Below are positions 44,485-55,333 of a stretch of 64,000 bases of DNA, piece after piece; the first letter of the stretch is position 1; each line of letters starts with the position of its first letter. The translations under genes and the position numbers were made by a program. The notes beneath the pieces were generated by a model that saw nothing but the letters and a program-made list of their open reading frames with translations, was not told where the DNA came from and searched no databases. This DNA is from Thalassospira tepidiphila MCCC 1A03514 (GTDB lineage: Bacteria > Pseudomonadota > Alphaproteobacteria > Rhodospirillales > Thalassospiraceae), in assembly GCF_001662875.1 (NCBI RefSeq), contig NZ_JPVZ01000005.1, forward strand, positions 124,001-188,000. The letters run 5' to 3'.

Positions 44485-44605
44485 CGGTTAGACCTAGCCT
44501 TCTTTTATGAGCGTTTTTTTGGTTTCGGGCGGTCAAGGAAAATGTGGAACCGTCGACTTAAAGGTCTGTCACGATTCCGGCCCCATTTTTAATGACCTCT
44601 ATGAA

Positions 44606-45292
44606 CTATAAGACTTTCGAGAAGCCTTTTACAACCCCTACAAGCGCCCCGCAATCAGCGAAATGCCAATCAGGGCTAAGAGTCGCGGAATTCTGCGTGT
44701 CATTGTGACCGGTAATTTCATCGCCAATCAGAATCGCAGTCGCCCCGACGTTGCGCGCGCACTGAATATCGACCACGCTGTCGCCAACAAACCACAGATT
44801 CTCATATTGCGGCGCCGAAGAGTCGCCCATTGCCAGATGCACCGGATCGGGTGCCGGTTTGTCCTTGGCGGCATCGGTTGCACCGACAATCCTGCCAAAA
44901 AATGGTGTCCACCCAAGGTGATCGGCTTCCTTGCGCAAGAAATCGCCGTTCTTGTTACTGACCACCCCGATATAGGTGCCGTTATCACGCAGTGCACATA
45001 ACAGATCATGCGCCCCGGCCAGCGGCATCAGGGTTTCAAGGTGAATAGACTGGAAATGACCATAAAAGCTGTCTTTGGCCTGCTCCCAGCGATCTTCACC
45101 AAACAAGATCGGGAAACTGTCACGCATCGAGCGCGCGACACGCTGCTTGGTTTGTTCAAGCGTCCATGTCTCAAGCCCGAAGTCATCAAATGTCATGTTG
45201 AGCGCTGCCTGGATCGTCCCCCAGCTATCGACAAGGGTGTTATCCCAGTCAAAAATGACGGCCTTTGGCGGATTGGGCAATTGATCAGACAT
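44606..45292 (-). CDS. HAD-family phosphatase (phosphoglycolate phosphatase-like)
   Basis: A 228-residue haloacid dehalogenase-like hydrolase. Motif I is VIFDWDNTLVDS with the nucleophilic Asp, motif II lies near GVVSNKNGDFL, motif III lies near DKPAPDPVH, and the final metal site is WFVGDSVVDIQCA. The ATG at 45292 is chosen; the frame to 45310 adds six residues. It is inserted between trkA and hfq, which are otherwise often adjacent in alphaproteobacteria. The substrate cannot be named from sequence. Confidence 0.85.
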   Translation of the reverse strand: MSDQLPNPPKAVIFDWDNTLVDSWGTIQAALNMTFDDFGLETWTLEQTKQRVARSMRDSFPILFGEDRWEQAKDSFYGHFQSIHLETLMPLAGAHDLLCALRDNGTYIGVVSNKNGDFLRKEADHLGWTPFFGRIVGATDAAKDKPAPDPVHLAMGDSSAPQYENLWFVGDSVVDIQCARNVGATAILIGDEITGHNDTQNSATLSPDWHFADCGALVGVVKGFSKVL

Positions 45293-45355
45293 TTGAACTT
45301 CCGGTGGCAAGATCGGGAATATATTGTATGAGGATTACAGCAACGCTCTGATTTA

Positions 45356-46735
45356 TCAGAAGTATTCCAGACGAACAGCGAACATCTTTTCGACCTTCTT
45401 GATCTGTTCCGACCCGGCAAATACGACAATCCGGTCGTTGGCTTCGATCACGGTGGCGGCGCGTGGCATCACAACTTCGCCATCGCGCAAAATGGCCCCA
45501 AACACCACGCTTGCCGGCATCGCGATATCCTTGATCGCCTTGCCAACGATTGGTGCAGTTTCAAGGGCTTCTGCCTCAAGAACCTCGCCAAAGCCCTCTG
45601 ACAGGCTGTGCACAGCACGAATACGACCGCGGCGGACATGATGCAGGATGGTCGACACCGTCGTCATACGCGGACTGATCACCACATCCACGCCAAGTTC
45701 GGAAACCAGCGAGTTGTAGGTACTTTTGTTAATCAGCGTCAGCGCACGCGGGCAGCCATACCGCTTTGCCAAAAGTGATGCCAGAATGTTGGTTTCATCA
45801 TCATTGGTCAGTGCAACAACTGCCTCGGCATTACCGACATTGGCTTCTTCAAGCAGTTCAGGATCAAGAACGTCACCCCGCAGAACAACGCTTTTCTTCG
45901 GCAGTTTCTGCGCGACATAGCGCGCACGTTCCGGATCGGCTTCGACCAATCGGGTGGTAACGCCCGGGAAGTTCTTGTTGATTTCCTCGGCCAGGAACAA
46001 TGCGATGTTCCCGCCGCCAAAAATCACGATACGGCGTGCTTCGGGGTCTTCATGACCAAAGGCCGACATTGCGCGATCCACCTGATCGCTTGATACGGCA
46101 AGATACACAAGGTCGCCCGCCAGCATCTGGTCGTCGCCCTTGGGATAGACCGCCTTGTCACCGCGGATCATGCCAAGAATCGAGATATTAAGATCCGGGA
46201 AAAGCTGATGAAGCTGACGCAACGGTGTATTGATCACCGGGCAATCGTCGCTACACCGGATGCCAAGGATTTTGACCTTGTCATCGGCAAACGGGATCAT
46301 GTCGAACGCACCGGGTGCCTGAAGGCGGCGTGCAACCGCGCGGGCGACTTCCATCTCGGGCGAAATCACGACATCAATCGGAAGCTTTTCACGGCCAAAC
46401 AGGCTGGCCCATTCCGGCTGCAGATAAGTCTGGCTGCGGATACGGGCAATTTTGGTTGGCACGTTAAACAGTGAATGCGCCACCTGACAGGCTGTCATAT
46501 TGACTTCATCAGCAAAGGTCACCGCGATCAGCATGTCAGCCTCTTCGGCACCGGCCTGCTGCAACACATCCGGGTGCGAGCCAAAACCAATGATGCCCTT
46601 GACCTCTAACGTGTCGGAAATCTTGCGCACCAGTTCTTCGGACTGGTCGATCACGGTTACATCATTGTTTTCCGCAGCCAAATATTTGGCAATGTGGAAC
46701 CCCACCTGCCCGGCGCCGCAAATGATGACCTTCAT
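45356..46735 (-). CDS. trkA: TrkA potassium uptake regulatory protein
   Basis: A 459-residue cytosolic protein with two RCK repeats. The first begins KVIICGAGQVGFHIAKYLA and the second RIVIFGGGNIALFLAEEI, each a Rossmann fold for NAD(H), each followed by a TrkA-C domain. It gates TrkH/G potassium channels at the inner membrane. The channel subunit is not in this window. It lies 42 nt after ntrX, an arrangement conserved in alphaproteobacteria. Confidence 0.94.
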   Translation of the reverse strand: MKVIICGAGQVGFHIAKYLAAENNDVTVIDQSEELVRKISDTLEVKGIIGFGSHPDVLQQAGAEEADMLIAVTFADEVNMTACQVAHSLFNVPTKIARIRSQTYLQPEWASLFGREKLPIDVVISPEMEVARAVARRLQAPGAFDMIPFADDKVKILGIRCSDDCPVINTPLRQLHQLFPDLNISILGMIRGDKAVYPKGDDQMLAGDLVYLAVSSDQVDRAMSAFGHEDPEARRIVIFGGGNIALFLAEEINKNFPGVTTRLVEADPERARYVAQKLPKKSVVLRGDVLDPELLEEANVGNAEAVVALTNDDETNILASLLAKRYGCPRALTLINKSTYNSLVSELGVDVVISPRMTTVSTILHHVRRGRIRAVHSLSEGFGEVLEAEALETAPIVGKAIKDIAMPASVVFGAILRDGEVVMPRAATVIEANDRIVVFAGSEQIKKVEKMFAVRLEYF

Positions 46736-46777
46736 TTTGAATTCTCCCGTTCACAACAGTCCATGATGAGTTTGGGC

Positions 46778-48157
46778 TTATTGCCCGTTCACACCAAGGC
46801 TTTTCAGCTTGCGATGCAAGGCTGAGCGTTCCATTCCGACAAAGCTTGCCGTTTTGGAGATATTCCCGCCAAAACGGTCGATCTGTGTCTGGAGATATTC
46901 TTTTTCAAACATCTCCCGCGCTTCGCGGAGCGGCAATGCCATGATTTCACTGGTCTTGTCAAAACTTAGCGACGTCGGCACGTCAGAAAACAGCTCTGAT
47001 GGCAGCATTTTACCACTGATCAGATCCACCTTGTCGTCATCATCGGGCGCCATGATCATCAATCTTTCGATGACATTGCGCAACTGGCGCACATTGCCCG
47101 GCCAATCATAGGCATGCAGGGTCGCCATCGCCTCGGGCGAGAGTTTCCGTTTCGGAAGACCGGTCGCATCGGCATAACGATCAAGGAACATTTCCGCCAA
47201 CATCGGAATATCTTCCCGGCGCTGCTGCAAGGATGGCACTTCAAGCGGAACAACATTGAGGCGGTAATAAAGGTCCTGGCGGAATTTCTGCTCGGCGATG
47301 CGTTGTTCAAGGTCGCGTGCGGTCGTTGCGATAACACGCACATCAACATTGACCGGAACCGATCCGCCAACGCGTTCAAACGTCTGATCCTGCAAAACCC
47401 TGACAATCTTGCCCTGGGTTTCAAGCGGCATATCGGCCACTTCATCAAGCAACAAAGTCCCGCCATGGGCAAGTTCAAGCACGCCTGTGCGCGCCTCACG
47501 ATCCGACGTCGCAACCGCCCCAAACAGTGATTCTTCCATGGTGTCGGGGGAAATATTGGCACAGTTCAGCACAACAAACGGCGCCTCGGCGCGGGCGGAT
47601 TTCTGATGGATCAGGCGTGCTACGACTTCCTTGCCCGATCCGGCCGGACCATGGATCAGAATGCGGCTACCGGTACGCGCAACCCGTTCGGCCGACTGGC
47701 GCAAGTTGTTCAAAACTGATGATTTGCCAACAAGTTCGGTATCGCCACCGGCCCGCAAGGTCAGTTCACGGTTTTCGCGACGCAGGCGTGCATCGTCAAT
47801 GGCGCGTTCGACCACCATCAAAAGGCGGTCAGTATTGAACGGTTTTTCGATGAAGTCATAGGCACCAATGCGCGATGCCTCGAGCGCGGTTTCAATATTG
47901 CCGTGACCGGAAATCATCACGACCGGAACTTCGCTGTGCTCGCGCTTGATCAGCTTAAGCGTCTCGATGCCATCGTGATCGCTTTCATCCATCCAGATAT
48001 CAAGCACCACAAGGCTCGGCCGGCGGGCTGCAACCTCTGACAGCGCGCCCTGGCTTGATCCTGCCTGACGGGTTGTATACCCCTCGTCCTCGAGGATGCC
48101 TGATATCAGAGCCCGGATATCTTCTTCATCATCGACAATAAGAATGTCGTGCGCCAT
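46778..48157 (-). CDS. ntrX: NtrX response regulator
   Basis: A 459-residue NtrC-like protein: receiver with Asp53 (VVLDIWM), AAA+ domain with Walker A GPAGSGKE at 170-177 and Walker B LLLDEV near 235, and C-terminal Fis-type HTH (NISKTASFVGMERSALHRKL). The GAFTGA loop that contacts sigma54 is not recognisable: LFGAVATSDREA stands where [12 protein letters not shown] is expected. It therefore may not activate sigma54 promoters in the usual way. It is paired with the NtrY kinase upstream (47-nt gap) and controls nitrogen, envelope or redox functions in related bacteria. Confidence 0.94.
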   Translation of the reverse strand: MAHDILIVDDEEDIRALISGILEDEGYTTRQAGSSQGALSEVAARRPSLVVLDIWMDESDHDGIETLKLIKREHSEVPVVMISGHGNIETALEASRIGAYDFIEKPFNTDRLLMVVERAIDDARLRRENRELTLRAGGDTELVGKSSVLNNLRQSAERVARTGSRILIHGPAGSGKEVVARLIHQKSARAEAPFVVLNCANISPDTMEESLFGAVATSDREARTGVLELAHGGTLLLDEVADMPLETQGKIVRVLQDQTFERVGGSVPVNVDVRVIATTARDLEQRIAEQKFRQDLYYRLNVVPLEVPSLQQRREDIPMLAEMFLDRYADATGLPKRKLSPEAMATLHAYDWPGNVRQLRNVIERLMIMAPDDDDKVDLISGKMLPSELFSDVPTSLSFDKTSEIMALPLREAREMFEKEYLQTQIDRFGGNISKTASFVGMERSALHRKLKSLGVNGQ

Positions 48158-48204
48158 GTCGTGACCAAATCAATCTTTTTCTTGTTTCGATTTTGACAAC
48201 TAAA

Positions 48205-50481
48205 TCAATTGCCTGAGGAATGTGCGTCCGAAGCCACACTATCAATTTCGGCTTCTACAACCTTTGGGAAAGATAGCGTAATCGTAGCTCCGCTTTCAAC
48301 GCCGTCGGAGAGTATAAGCTCTCCACCATGGTCTTCCATGATTTTCTTTACGATCGCCAATCCAAGCCCGGTTCCCTTTGATCGGGTGGTGACATAGGGC
48401 TCGGTCAGGCGTTCGCGATGCTCTGCTGGAAGACCTTTGCCGTTATCCGACACCGCCACAAAAACGCGTTGATTGTCGGGCGACACCGCGACTGAGATCT
48501 CGATCTTGCCAGGTGGCAGTTCACCTTCTTCGGGTTTTTCACGGCCTTCAATCGCCTCTGCCGCGTTCTTGAGCGTATTGGTCAGGCATTGATTGACCTG
48601 ATGCGCATCACATGAAATTTGCAGATCTTCAATGCCACTGCGATCAAAATCATAAGTGATATTGCTGTGTGCCTGTTTTTGCAGGAAGACCGCACTTTTC
48701 ACCAGCTCACCAATATTTTCCAATCGCATGGTTGGGGATGGCATGCGGGCAAAGCTGGAAAACTCGTCGACCATCCGCCCGATATCGGACACCTGTCGGA
48801 TGATGGTGTCCGTACAGGTCGTAAAGACTTCCTGATCATCGGTGATTTGCTTAAGATACCGGCGTTTAAGTCGTTCGGCTGAAAGCTGGATCGGTGTCAG
48901 CGGGTTTTTGATTTCATGGGCGATACGGCGCGCGACATCAGCCCAGGCCGCCATGCGCTGTGCGGTCTGAAGTTCGGTGACATCGTCAAAGGTCACGACA
49001 TAGCCAAACACCGTGCCATCATCGGCCCATTCCGCCGTTACACGCGCCATCAGTGTCAGGTTGACACCATCACGCCGGATTTCGATCTGGCGTGGCTTGC
49101 TGCGATCCCCCTCGCGGGAAAAATCGTCAAACAGTGGCTGAAACTCCGGAATAACGTCGGTCAGTTCCTGTGCCAGATAATCCTCAAGATCAACACCAAG
49201 AAGATCCGATGCACTGCGATTTGGAAGATCAATCTTGCGTGCCGGATCAAGGCCAATCACCCCGGCGGTAACCCCGCCAAGGATGGCCTCGGTAAAGCGA
49301 CGCCGTTCATCGTTCAGCCGGTTGGCTGCAATCAGTTCATTGCGCTGGGTTTCAAGCTGGGCTGTCATGCGGTTAAACGCACGACTAAGCGCTTCAAGTT
49401 CATCCCCCTGCCCGTCAAGCGGCACACGGAAAGACAAATCCCCGTCGCGCACACGCTCCGCGCCGGTAATCAACTGCGACACAGGCTGCACCAAACGGGT
49501 TGCCACCATAAGACCCAACGTCACAGCCGCCAAAAGCAGCACGACAGAGATCAGAACGAAGATCATGACAAAGGTAATCACAATCCCCGAACGTTCACCT
49601 TCAAGACTTTCATAGGCATCAACCGCACGTCGTGCCTTGTCGATGCGATCCAGAACATTGGGATCAACAAAACGGCCAACCAGCAAGAAAGCGTCAATAA
49701 AGCTTGGGATTTTGGCGATTGCGCGGATGCGGTTATCGCTTGATCCGATCATCAGCACGACGTCTTTCTGCCGTGCTTCGTCAAAGACCTCCGGTGGTAC
49801 CGAAACCTGATTGGTATCGTAGGAAAAACTGTATTCGGATTGGGCAATAATCTGACCAGATCCGTCGACCATCATCACTTCCGGCAACCCGCGCGCCAGC
49901 GCCTGATCGGTCAGAAAGTTCGAAATGCGATCCGGACTGGTCGAAAAATTGACACCGAAACGCTGCAAGTCACTGGTGGTTGCCAAGGCATCCGCGCGGA
50001 TCAGTTCCTGATGTTCGCGCAAATAGGCATCGGCAATCACCATACTTTCTTCAACGGCGGTTCTGATGCGGTCACTAAACCAACCCTGAATACCGAAATG
50101 CAGGAAAAGTGCCGAGAATATTGCAACCACAATCGCTGGCGTCACTGCCACCAGCGAAAACATCAGAACCATACGGGTATGAAGCTTGGCCCCGGCAACG
50201 CCGCGCCGGCGTTCCACCCAGATCTGGACAAGCTTGCGCGCCACAAGCGTCGCCAAAAGCAACACCAACACAAGGTCGATGTTCAATAGCAACAAAATAA
50301 GGCGCGGATCAGGCCGGAATGGCGCCGTCCCCGTCATCGCCAGATAGGTCGCCGTTACCGAAACAAGGGCAGCCGTTACCAATCCGAACGCAAAACGCCG
50401 TGACTGTCCCAGCCGCCCCAGAAACCGTACAAAGCCCGACCGCAAGAACCGGTTGGAGATCGAACGGTCGGTATTATTCAT
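48205..50481 (-). CDS. ntrY: NtrY membrane sensor histidine kinase
   Basis: A 758-residue kinase. Hydrophobic segments near residues 34-52, 58-80 and 100-130 and another near 300-325 bracket a periplasmic sensor. HAMP, PAS and kinase domains follow. The H-box is [20 protein letters not shown], the N-box [14 protein letters not shown], and the G boxes VSDNGKGLP and GTGLGLAIV. It phosphorylates NtrX. It overlaps the ntrC stop by 4 nt (ATGA), tying translation of the two kinase-regulator systems together. Confidence 0.95.
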   Translation of the reverse strand: MNNTDRSISNRFLRSGFVRFLGRLGQSRRFAFGLVTAALVSVTATYLAMTGTAPFRPDPRLILLLLNIDLVLVLLLATLVARKLVQIWVERRRGVAGAKLHTRMVLMFSLVAVTPAIVVAIFSALFLHFGIQGWFSDRIRTAVEESMVIADAYLREHQELIRADALATTSDLQRFGVNFSTSPDRISNFLTDQALARGLPEVMMVDGSGQIIAQSEYSFSYDTNQVSVPPEVFDEARQKDVVLMIGSSDNRIRAIAKIPSFIDAFLLVGRFVDPNVLDRIDKARRAVDAYESLEGERSGIVITFVMIFVLISVVLLLAAVTLGLMVATRLVQPVSQLITGAERVRDGDLSFRVPLDGQGDELEALSRAFNRMTAQLETQRNELIAANRLNDERRRFTEAILGGVTAGVIGLDPARKIDLPNRSASDLLGVDLEDYLAQELTDVIPEFQPLFDDFSREGDRSKPRQIEIRRDGVNLTLMARVTAEWADDGTVFGYVVTFDDVTELQTAQRMAAWADVARRIAHEIKNPLTPIQLSAERLKRRYLKQITDDQEVFTTCTDTIIRQVSDIGRMVDEFSSFARMPSPTMRLENIGELVKSAVFLQKQAHSNITYDFDRSGIEDLQISCDAHQVNQCLTNTLKNAAEAIEGREKPEEGELPPGKIEISVAVSPDNQRVFVAVSDNGKGLPAEHRERLTEPYVTTRSKGTGLGLAIVKKIMEDHGGELILSDGVESGATITLSFPKVVEAEIDSVASDAHSSGN

Positions 50482-51926
50482 TTCGTGCCCCTGACGACTT
50501 CCAGTCCAAGATCACGGATCTTCTTGCGCAGCGTATTGCGGTTAAGGCCAAGAACCTCTGCGGCCTTGACCTGATTGCCCCGCGTTGCTTCCAGCGTCAC
50601 ATTCAAAAGTGGACGCTCCATTTCCCGTAAAATGCGATCATAAAGACCGTTCGCAGGCAGATCGTCATCATGGGCATCAAAATATTCGCGAACATGGCGT
50701 TCGATGGATTCTGAAAGCGACTGCGGTTCCGCAGTCGGCGCGGCTTCGCTGATATTGTTCTCGGAAAACTCGGTCTCGATGACATCGACACCGATAACAT
50801 CATGCGAATAAAGTGCCGTCAGGCGACGCACCATGTTTTCAAGTTCGCGGATGTTGCCCGGCCAGCGGTGCGCTTTTAGGCGCGCCATCGCCTCGGACGA
50901 CAGCGTTTTGCGCGGAAGACCTTCTTCGCTGGCCTGCATCAGGAAGTGGTTGACCAGTTCCGGAATATCTTCCAGCCGTTCACGCAGCGACGGCAGACGG
51001 ATCGGCACGACATTCAGGCGATAGAACAAATCTTCACGGAACGTGCCTTCACGGATCAGCTTGCGCAAATCACGGTGCGTGGCCGCAACAATGCGCACAT
51101 TGACCCGAATGGGCGTGCGTCCGCCAACGCGGGTGTACTCACCTTCCTGCAATACGCGCAGCAAGCGGGTCTGGGCTTCAAGCGGCATGTCGCCGATTTC
51201 ATCAAGAAACAGCGTGCCGCCTTCGGCCTGTTCAAACCGGCCGACCTTGCGTTCATTTGCACCGGTAAAGGCGCCTTTTTCGTGGCCGAACAGCTCGCTT
51301 TCGATCAATTCGCGCGGGATGGCGGCCATGTTGATGGCAACAAACGGACCATGACGGCGTCCGCCATATTCATGCAATGCGCGTGCAACCAGCTCCTTGC
51401 CAGTACCGCTTTCGCCCGTCACCATCACGGTCAGGTCGGTATTCATCAAACGCGCCAGCGCACGATAAATTTCCTGCATCGCCGGCGAACGGCCGATCAG
51501 TGGCAGGCGATCATCGCCCTCCTCATCCTCGGACTTGCCGGTTTCATTTGCCTGCGGCGTCTCAAGTGCGCGATCAACAATCCCCATCAACTCATTAAGA
51601 TCAAATGGTTTTGGAAGATATTCAAACGCACCGCGCTGGGCGGCCTTCACCGCCGTCATCAGCGTATTCTGAGCACTCATGACAATAACGCGAAGGTCCG
51701 GGCGCAGCTTGCGAATGCGCGGCACCATATCCAACCCGTTCTCGTCAGGCATCATCACATCGGTAATCACCAGATCGCCATCCCCATCGGCGATCCAGTC
51801 CCAAAGTGTGCGGCCATGGCCAGTACTGCGGACTTCGTGTCCCTGACGCGACAATGCCTGCGTCAGAACAGTGCGAATGGCCCGATCATCGTCGGCAACC
51901 AGAATTCTCGCAGGGCTCGTACTCAT
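50478..51926 (-). CDS. ntrC: NtrC (NR I) nitrogen response regulator
   Basis: A 482-residue sigma54-dependent activator with receiver (phosphoacceptor Asp56 in VITDVMMP), AAA+ domain and C-terminal Fis HTH ([20 protein letters not shown]). Unlike NtrX it has an intact [13 protein letters not shown] loop and Walker A GESGTGKE. It activates nitrogen-scavenging genes when phosphorylated by NtrB. Stop and start overlap with both neighbours by 4 nt. Confidence 0.96.
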   Translation of the reverse strand: MSTSPARILVADDDRAIRTVLTQALSRQGHEVRSTGHGRTLWDWIADGDGDLVITDVMMPDENGLDMVPRIRKLRPDLRVIVMSAQNTLMTAVKAAQRGAFEYLPKPFDLNELMGIVDRALETPQANETGKSEDEEGDDRLPLIGRSPAMQEIYRALARLMNTDLTVMVTGESGTGKELVARALHEYGGRRHGPFVAINMAAIPRELIESELFGHEKGAFTGANERKVGRFEQAEGGTLFLDEIGDMPLEAQTRLLRVLQEGEYTRVGGRTPIRVNVRIVAATHRDLRKLIREGTFREDLFYRLNVVPIRLPSLRERLEDIPELVNHFLMQASEEGLPRKTLSSEAMARLKAHRWPGNIRELENMVRRLTALYSHDVIGVDVIETEFSENNISEAAPTAEPQSLSESIERHVREYFDAHDDDLPANGLYDRILREMERPLLNVTLEATRGNQVKAAEVLGLNRNTLRKKIRDLGLEVVRGTK

Positions 51927-53068
51927 GCGGTTTCTTCCCTGTTATTGATTATGATCGGATCAGCGGCCCCCTCGGCCAATGCCCGATTGTAAATTGGCAG
52001 CATGATTTGAAACTCTGCACCTCCCCCGGGTACATCTTTCACTTCAATCACACCGCCATGGTCATTGATAATTTTCGCAACCAGCGCAAGGCCAAGTCCC
52101 GATCCGGTCGGTTTTGTCGTCACAAACGGGTCAAACAGGCTTTCACGCATGTCTTGTGGAATACCCGGTCCATTGTCACGCACCGACACCACCAGCGGCA
52201 GGTGAACACGTGCGTCACCGCCAGCCACGGCAAGGCGGATACCATGCTGATAGCGGGTCGAAATGGTAATAACACCGTCCTTCGGATCGACCGCCTCACC
52301 GGCATTCTTGATCAGGTTCAAGAACACCTGAACAAGCTGATCACGATTGCCAAAAACCGGCGGCAAGGACGGATCGTAGATTTCTTCGAAAGTCAGGTTC
52401 TTGGCAAAGCCGTTTTCGGCCAGACGACGCACATGCTCGAGAACCGTATGGATATTGACAGCCCCGCGCTCCAGCGGCTTGTCAGAGAAAATCTCCATCC
52501 GGTCAACAAGTTCGACAATGCGGTCAGCCTCATCACAAATCAGGCGCGTCAGCACGCGATCATCTTCGTTGCTGGTTTGCTCAAGCAACTGCGCGGCACC
52601 ACGAATACCCGAAAGCGGGTTCTTGATTTCATGCGCCAGAATGGCCGCCATGGCACTGACAGATCGCGCTGAATTTCGGCTCAGCAACTGGTTGTCGATC
52701 TTTTGCGCGATCGAACGCGGCTCAAAAGTCAGAACCGCACAATCGCTGTCATCAGGCATGGACCCGACGGTAAGGTTTACCGTGTGCTTGCCGATTTTGG
52801 GGCTTTCGATCAGAAGATTATGATCGGCCACCAGGGTTGCCTCATCAACGGCCTGTCTGATCAGGGAAAAAACAGGGCTGTCCTGTGGGATGAAATCCGT
52901 CAGGTCACTGCGGCACAGCACGGCGGCACTTGTGTTAAACAGTTGCTCGGTGGCCTGATTGACGAACTTGATTTTGCCATCCCGGTTGGCCACGACAACA
53001 GCACTCGCAATCGCGTTCAGAACGCCGGTCGGGTCGACCCCATTGCCTTTTCCAAATCCCAGTCTCAT
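51923..53068 (-). CDS. ntrB: NtrB (NR II) nitrogen sensor kinase
   Basis: A 381-residue soluble kinase with an N-terminal PAS domain ([20 protein letters not shown]) and H-box [21 protein letters not shown]. The N-box is [13 protein letters not shown] and the G boxes are VRDNGPGIP and GSGLGLALV. The ATG at 53068 has GGGGAAG upstream; a TTG at 53086 would add six residues. It phosphorylates or dephosphorylates NtrC depending on PII. It is followed by ntrC with a 4-nt overlap and preceded by dusB. Confidence 0.95.
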   Translation of the reverse strand: MRLGFGKGNGVDPTGVLNAIASAVVVANRDGKIKFVNQATEQLFNTSAAVLCRSDLTDFIPQDSPVFSLIRQAVDEATLVADHNLLIESPKIGKHTVNLTVGSMPDDSDCAVLTFEPRSIAQKIDNQLLSRNSARSVSAMAAILAHEIKNPLSGIRGAAQLLEQTSNEDDRVLTRLICDEADRIVELVDRMEIFSDKPLERGAVNIHTVLEHVRRLAENGFAKNLTFEEIYDPSLPPVFGNRDQLVQVFLNLIKNAGEAVDPKDGVITISTRYQHGIRLAVAGGDARVHLPLVVSVRDNGPGIPQDMRESLFDPFVTTKPTGSGLGLALVAKIINDHGGVIEVKDVPGGGAEFQIMLPIYNRALAEGAADPIIINNREETA

Positions 53069-53124
53069 GCATATCTTCCCCGACAACAGTTTTTGACCGT
53101 CGCCATATTATTGTTATGAGGTAA

Positions 53125-54135
53125 TCAGGCGGCTGCCTGATCCAGTTTGATTTCGTTTTCGATCAACGGTTCATAGAATGACCGGATTTGATTTTTGACT
53201 TCGGCTGGGTCATCCAACACATTGATAACACGACGAAGTTCCGTCGCGTTGCGCAGGCTATTGCAATACCACGCCAGATGTTTGCGGGCGATGCGCACAC
53301 CCTGACGGCCATGATGATCAATCATCGCATCATAGTGACGCAGGATGGTCTGGAGCTGAATTTCAAGTGTTGGCGCCGGAAGCTTTTTCCCCGTCGCAAG
53401 ATAGTGCGAAACCTGTGCAAGGAACCACGGACGCCCCTGTGCCCCACGACCGATCATGACCCCGTCGGCACCGGATCGTTCAAGCAGTTCCTTAGCGTCT
53501 TCTTCGCTGTTTACATCGCCGTTGCCAAGAACCGGAATTGAAACTGCGTCTTTGACCAATGCAATCGCATCCCAGTCGGCATCGCCCTTATAGAACTGGC
53601 AGCGCGTGCGCCCATGAATGGTCAGCATCGCAATCCCCAGATCCTCAGCAATGCGGGCAAGCTTCGGGGCATTACGGTTATCATCATCCCAGCCAAGACG
53701 CATTTTCAACGTCACCGGAACCGACACCGCATCCACCGTCGCCTTGATAATATCGGCGGCCAGCTTTTCATCACGCATGAGTGCCGAGCCGGCATAGCCC
53801 TTGGTCACCTTCTTGGCCGGGCACCCCATATTGATATCGATGATCATGGCCCCGCGGGCTTCGTTCATCTTGGCCGCTTCGGCCATTTCTTCGGGTTCCG
53901 TGCCGGCAAGCTGAACCGAAAGCGGGCTTTCAGCAGCACAATCGCCATGCATTTTACGGACTTCTTTTTCATGCCGCTGGATGCGGGTCATGGCATCCGA
54001 CGCAATCATTTCGGACACAACAAGATGTCCGCCAAACTGGCGGACCTGTTGCCGAAACGGAAGGTCAGTCACACCTGACATCGGTGCCAGCACAACATTC
54101 TCTGGCACATGTACAGAACCGATCTGCAATGACAT
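53125..54135 (-). CDS. dusB: DusB tRNA-dihydrouridine synthase (NifR3)
   Basis: A 336-residue flavoenzyme of the Dus family. VVLAPMSGVTDLPFR begins the TIM barrel, the catalytic cysteine lies in INMGCPAKKVTKGYAGSAL, and the FMN-binding part includes IHGRTRCQFYKGDADW and GVMIGRGAQG. It reduces uridine in the tRNA D-loop. The gene heads dusB-ntrB-ntrC-ntrY-ntrX, hence its old name nifR3. The upstream 275 bp (54136-54410) contain no supported gene. Confidence 0.95.
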   Translation of the reverse strand: MSLQIGSVHVPENVVLAPMSGVTDLPFRQQVRQFGGHLVVSEMIASDAMTRIQRHEKEVRKMHGDCAAESPLSVQLAGTEPEEMAEAAKMNEARGAMIIDINMGCPAKKVTKGYAGSALMRDEKLAADIIKATVDAVSVPVTLKMRLGWDDDNRNAPKLARIAEDLGIAMLTIHGRTRCQFYKGDADWDAIALVKDAVSIPVLGNGDVNSEEDAKELLERSGADGVMIGRGAQGRPWFLAQVSHYLATGKKLPAPTLEIQLQTILRHYDAMIDHHGRQGVRIARKHLAWYCNSLRNATELRRVINVLDDPAEVKNQIRSFYEPLIENEIKLDQAAA

Positions 54136-54410
54136 GAAGGAATTCCAATTGCCTAAAACTTGGGCAGATTAATAAAACTGGCCACGACATGCAACAACTC
54201 TCAGCCCGTTGATGCAATTATCGTTGTTTCAAACCTGAAAATTCTAGGAAAATCCGACGAAAGTTCAACATTGGCGGGACTAACCATCCGATCAGGAATG
54301 TGTGCCCATGTCTGAATAATGACTAGCAATTATGCATACATCAAAAGGATGATCGTAAAAATTGAGCAAGACCCAACCTGGCTACCCTATCTGGTCACCC
54401 TGCTTTCGGG

Positions 54411-55217
54411 CTAGCCGATAATATAGCCGGTTACCAACCGAACGCCCGGAAACGCCAGGGTCAGAAGCAGCCAGGCCCCAAGAACAAAGCGTACGGCCAT
54501 GCGCCCACGCAAGGTGGAGCGTTCATGGATAAAGATCAGCACACAAATGGTCGCAAAACCCAGCAAGGTCAGCAGCATCTTGTGGTCGATTTCCCAAAGG
54601 CTCTGGCCTTCAACATATCGAAGCGCAAAGCCCGAAATGATCCCGATGATCAGGATCCAGGCGGACCATTTCAAAAACCCGACCAACATGTATTCACTGT
54701 CGCGCAGCGGCGGCAGACGTCGGCTCCAGCGGGTCGGCTTGCGTTTTTTCAGGGCATATTCCTGAACGACATAAGCCATTGCCGCAATCGCTGCCAAAGT
54801 CACAAGCGCATAGGTGATCAGTGAGCTGCCGATATGCGCCCAGAGCCAACCGGAATAAAGTGCCGGCCCATCCACGGTTTCAGCAACGTTGTTGCCAAAT
54901 ACCCGGAAGACCGCCGCCAAAACCGCGAAAAGAAGCAGATATCCGCCAATATACCCGGCCAATCGCCAGACCTGATGCGGGCCCTTGCAAATCACCAGAC
55001 CACCAAAGATCAGGATCACAGTCAGTTCCGACCAATGCAGGGCTGCGGCAAAGCCACGGGACTGAACTTCCTCGCCGGTAACTCCCAGCAACACCATCGT
55101 GCCGACAGCCGCCAGACAAATGGATGCATAAAGCCAGATATCACGCCGTGGTTCAGGGCGCATGATCTGTCCGGTCAGGGGCAACAGGGCAAGGATATGG
55201 ATATATGCTGCAAGCAT
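54411..55217 (-). CDS. Cytochrome c assembly-family membrane protein (YpjD/CcsA-like)
   Basis: A 268-residue protein with eight hydrophobic segments. The ATG at 55217 (MLAAYIHILALLPLTGQI) begins with the first segment; the frame to 55313 is not supported. WAHIGSSLITYALVTLAAIAAM and SLWEIDHKMLLTLLGF carry histidines like those of CcsA/YpjD proteins. The classical tryptophan-rich haem-handling motif is absent. It may serve membrane haem or ion-related functions. It is divergent from ispDF across 116 bp. Confidence 0.8.
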   Translation of the reverse strand: MLAAYIHILALLPLTGQIMRPEPRRDIWLYASICLAAVGTMVLLGVTGEEVQSRGFAAALHWSELTVILIFGGLVICKGPHQVWRLAGYIGGYLLLFAVLAAVFRVFGNNVAETVDGPALYSGWLWAHIGSSLITYALVTLAAIAAMAYVVQEYALKKRKPTRWSRRLPPLRDSEYMLVGFLKWSAWILIIGIISGFALRYVEGQSLWEIDHKMLLTLLGFATICVLIFIHERSTLRGRMAVRFVLGAWLLLTLAFPGVRLVTGYIIG

Positions 55218-55333
55218 CTTGAAACCCGTTTCAGTCTCCGGGATCAATCGCGACCCCGATATTGCATTTGCCGACTTGGCAAAACCTCCGCAGAAAGATA
55301 GCCTGCGGCGCACTCACGACAAGCCATGGCTTT

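Noticed and set aside
50946-51992. Plus-strand open frame of 348 codons opposite ntrC
   Set aside because: Long antisense frames are common in GC-rich genes with strong codon bias. No start signal or recognisable domain is present.
54136-54410. Possible sigma54 promoter TGGCCACGACATGCA near dusB
   Set aside because: The GG and GC elements are one base too close and it points away from the dusB-ntr operon.
54319-54414. 31-codon frame in the gap upstream of dusB
   Set aside because: No ribosome binding site, overlaps the end of the convergent membrane-protein gene and has no visible feature of a real peptide.
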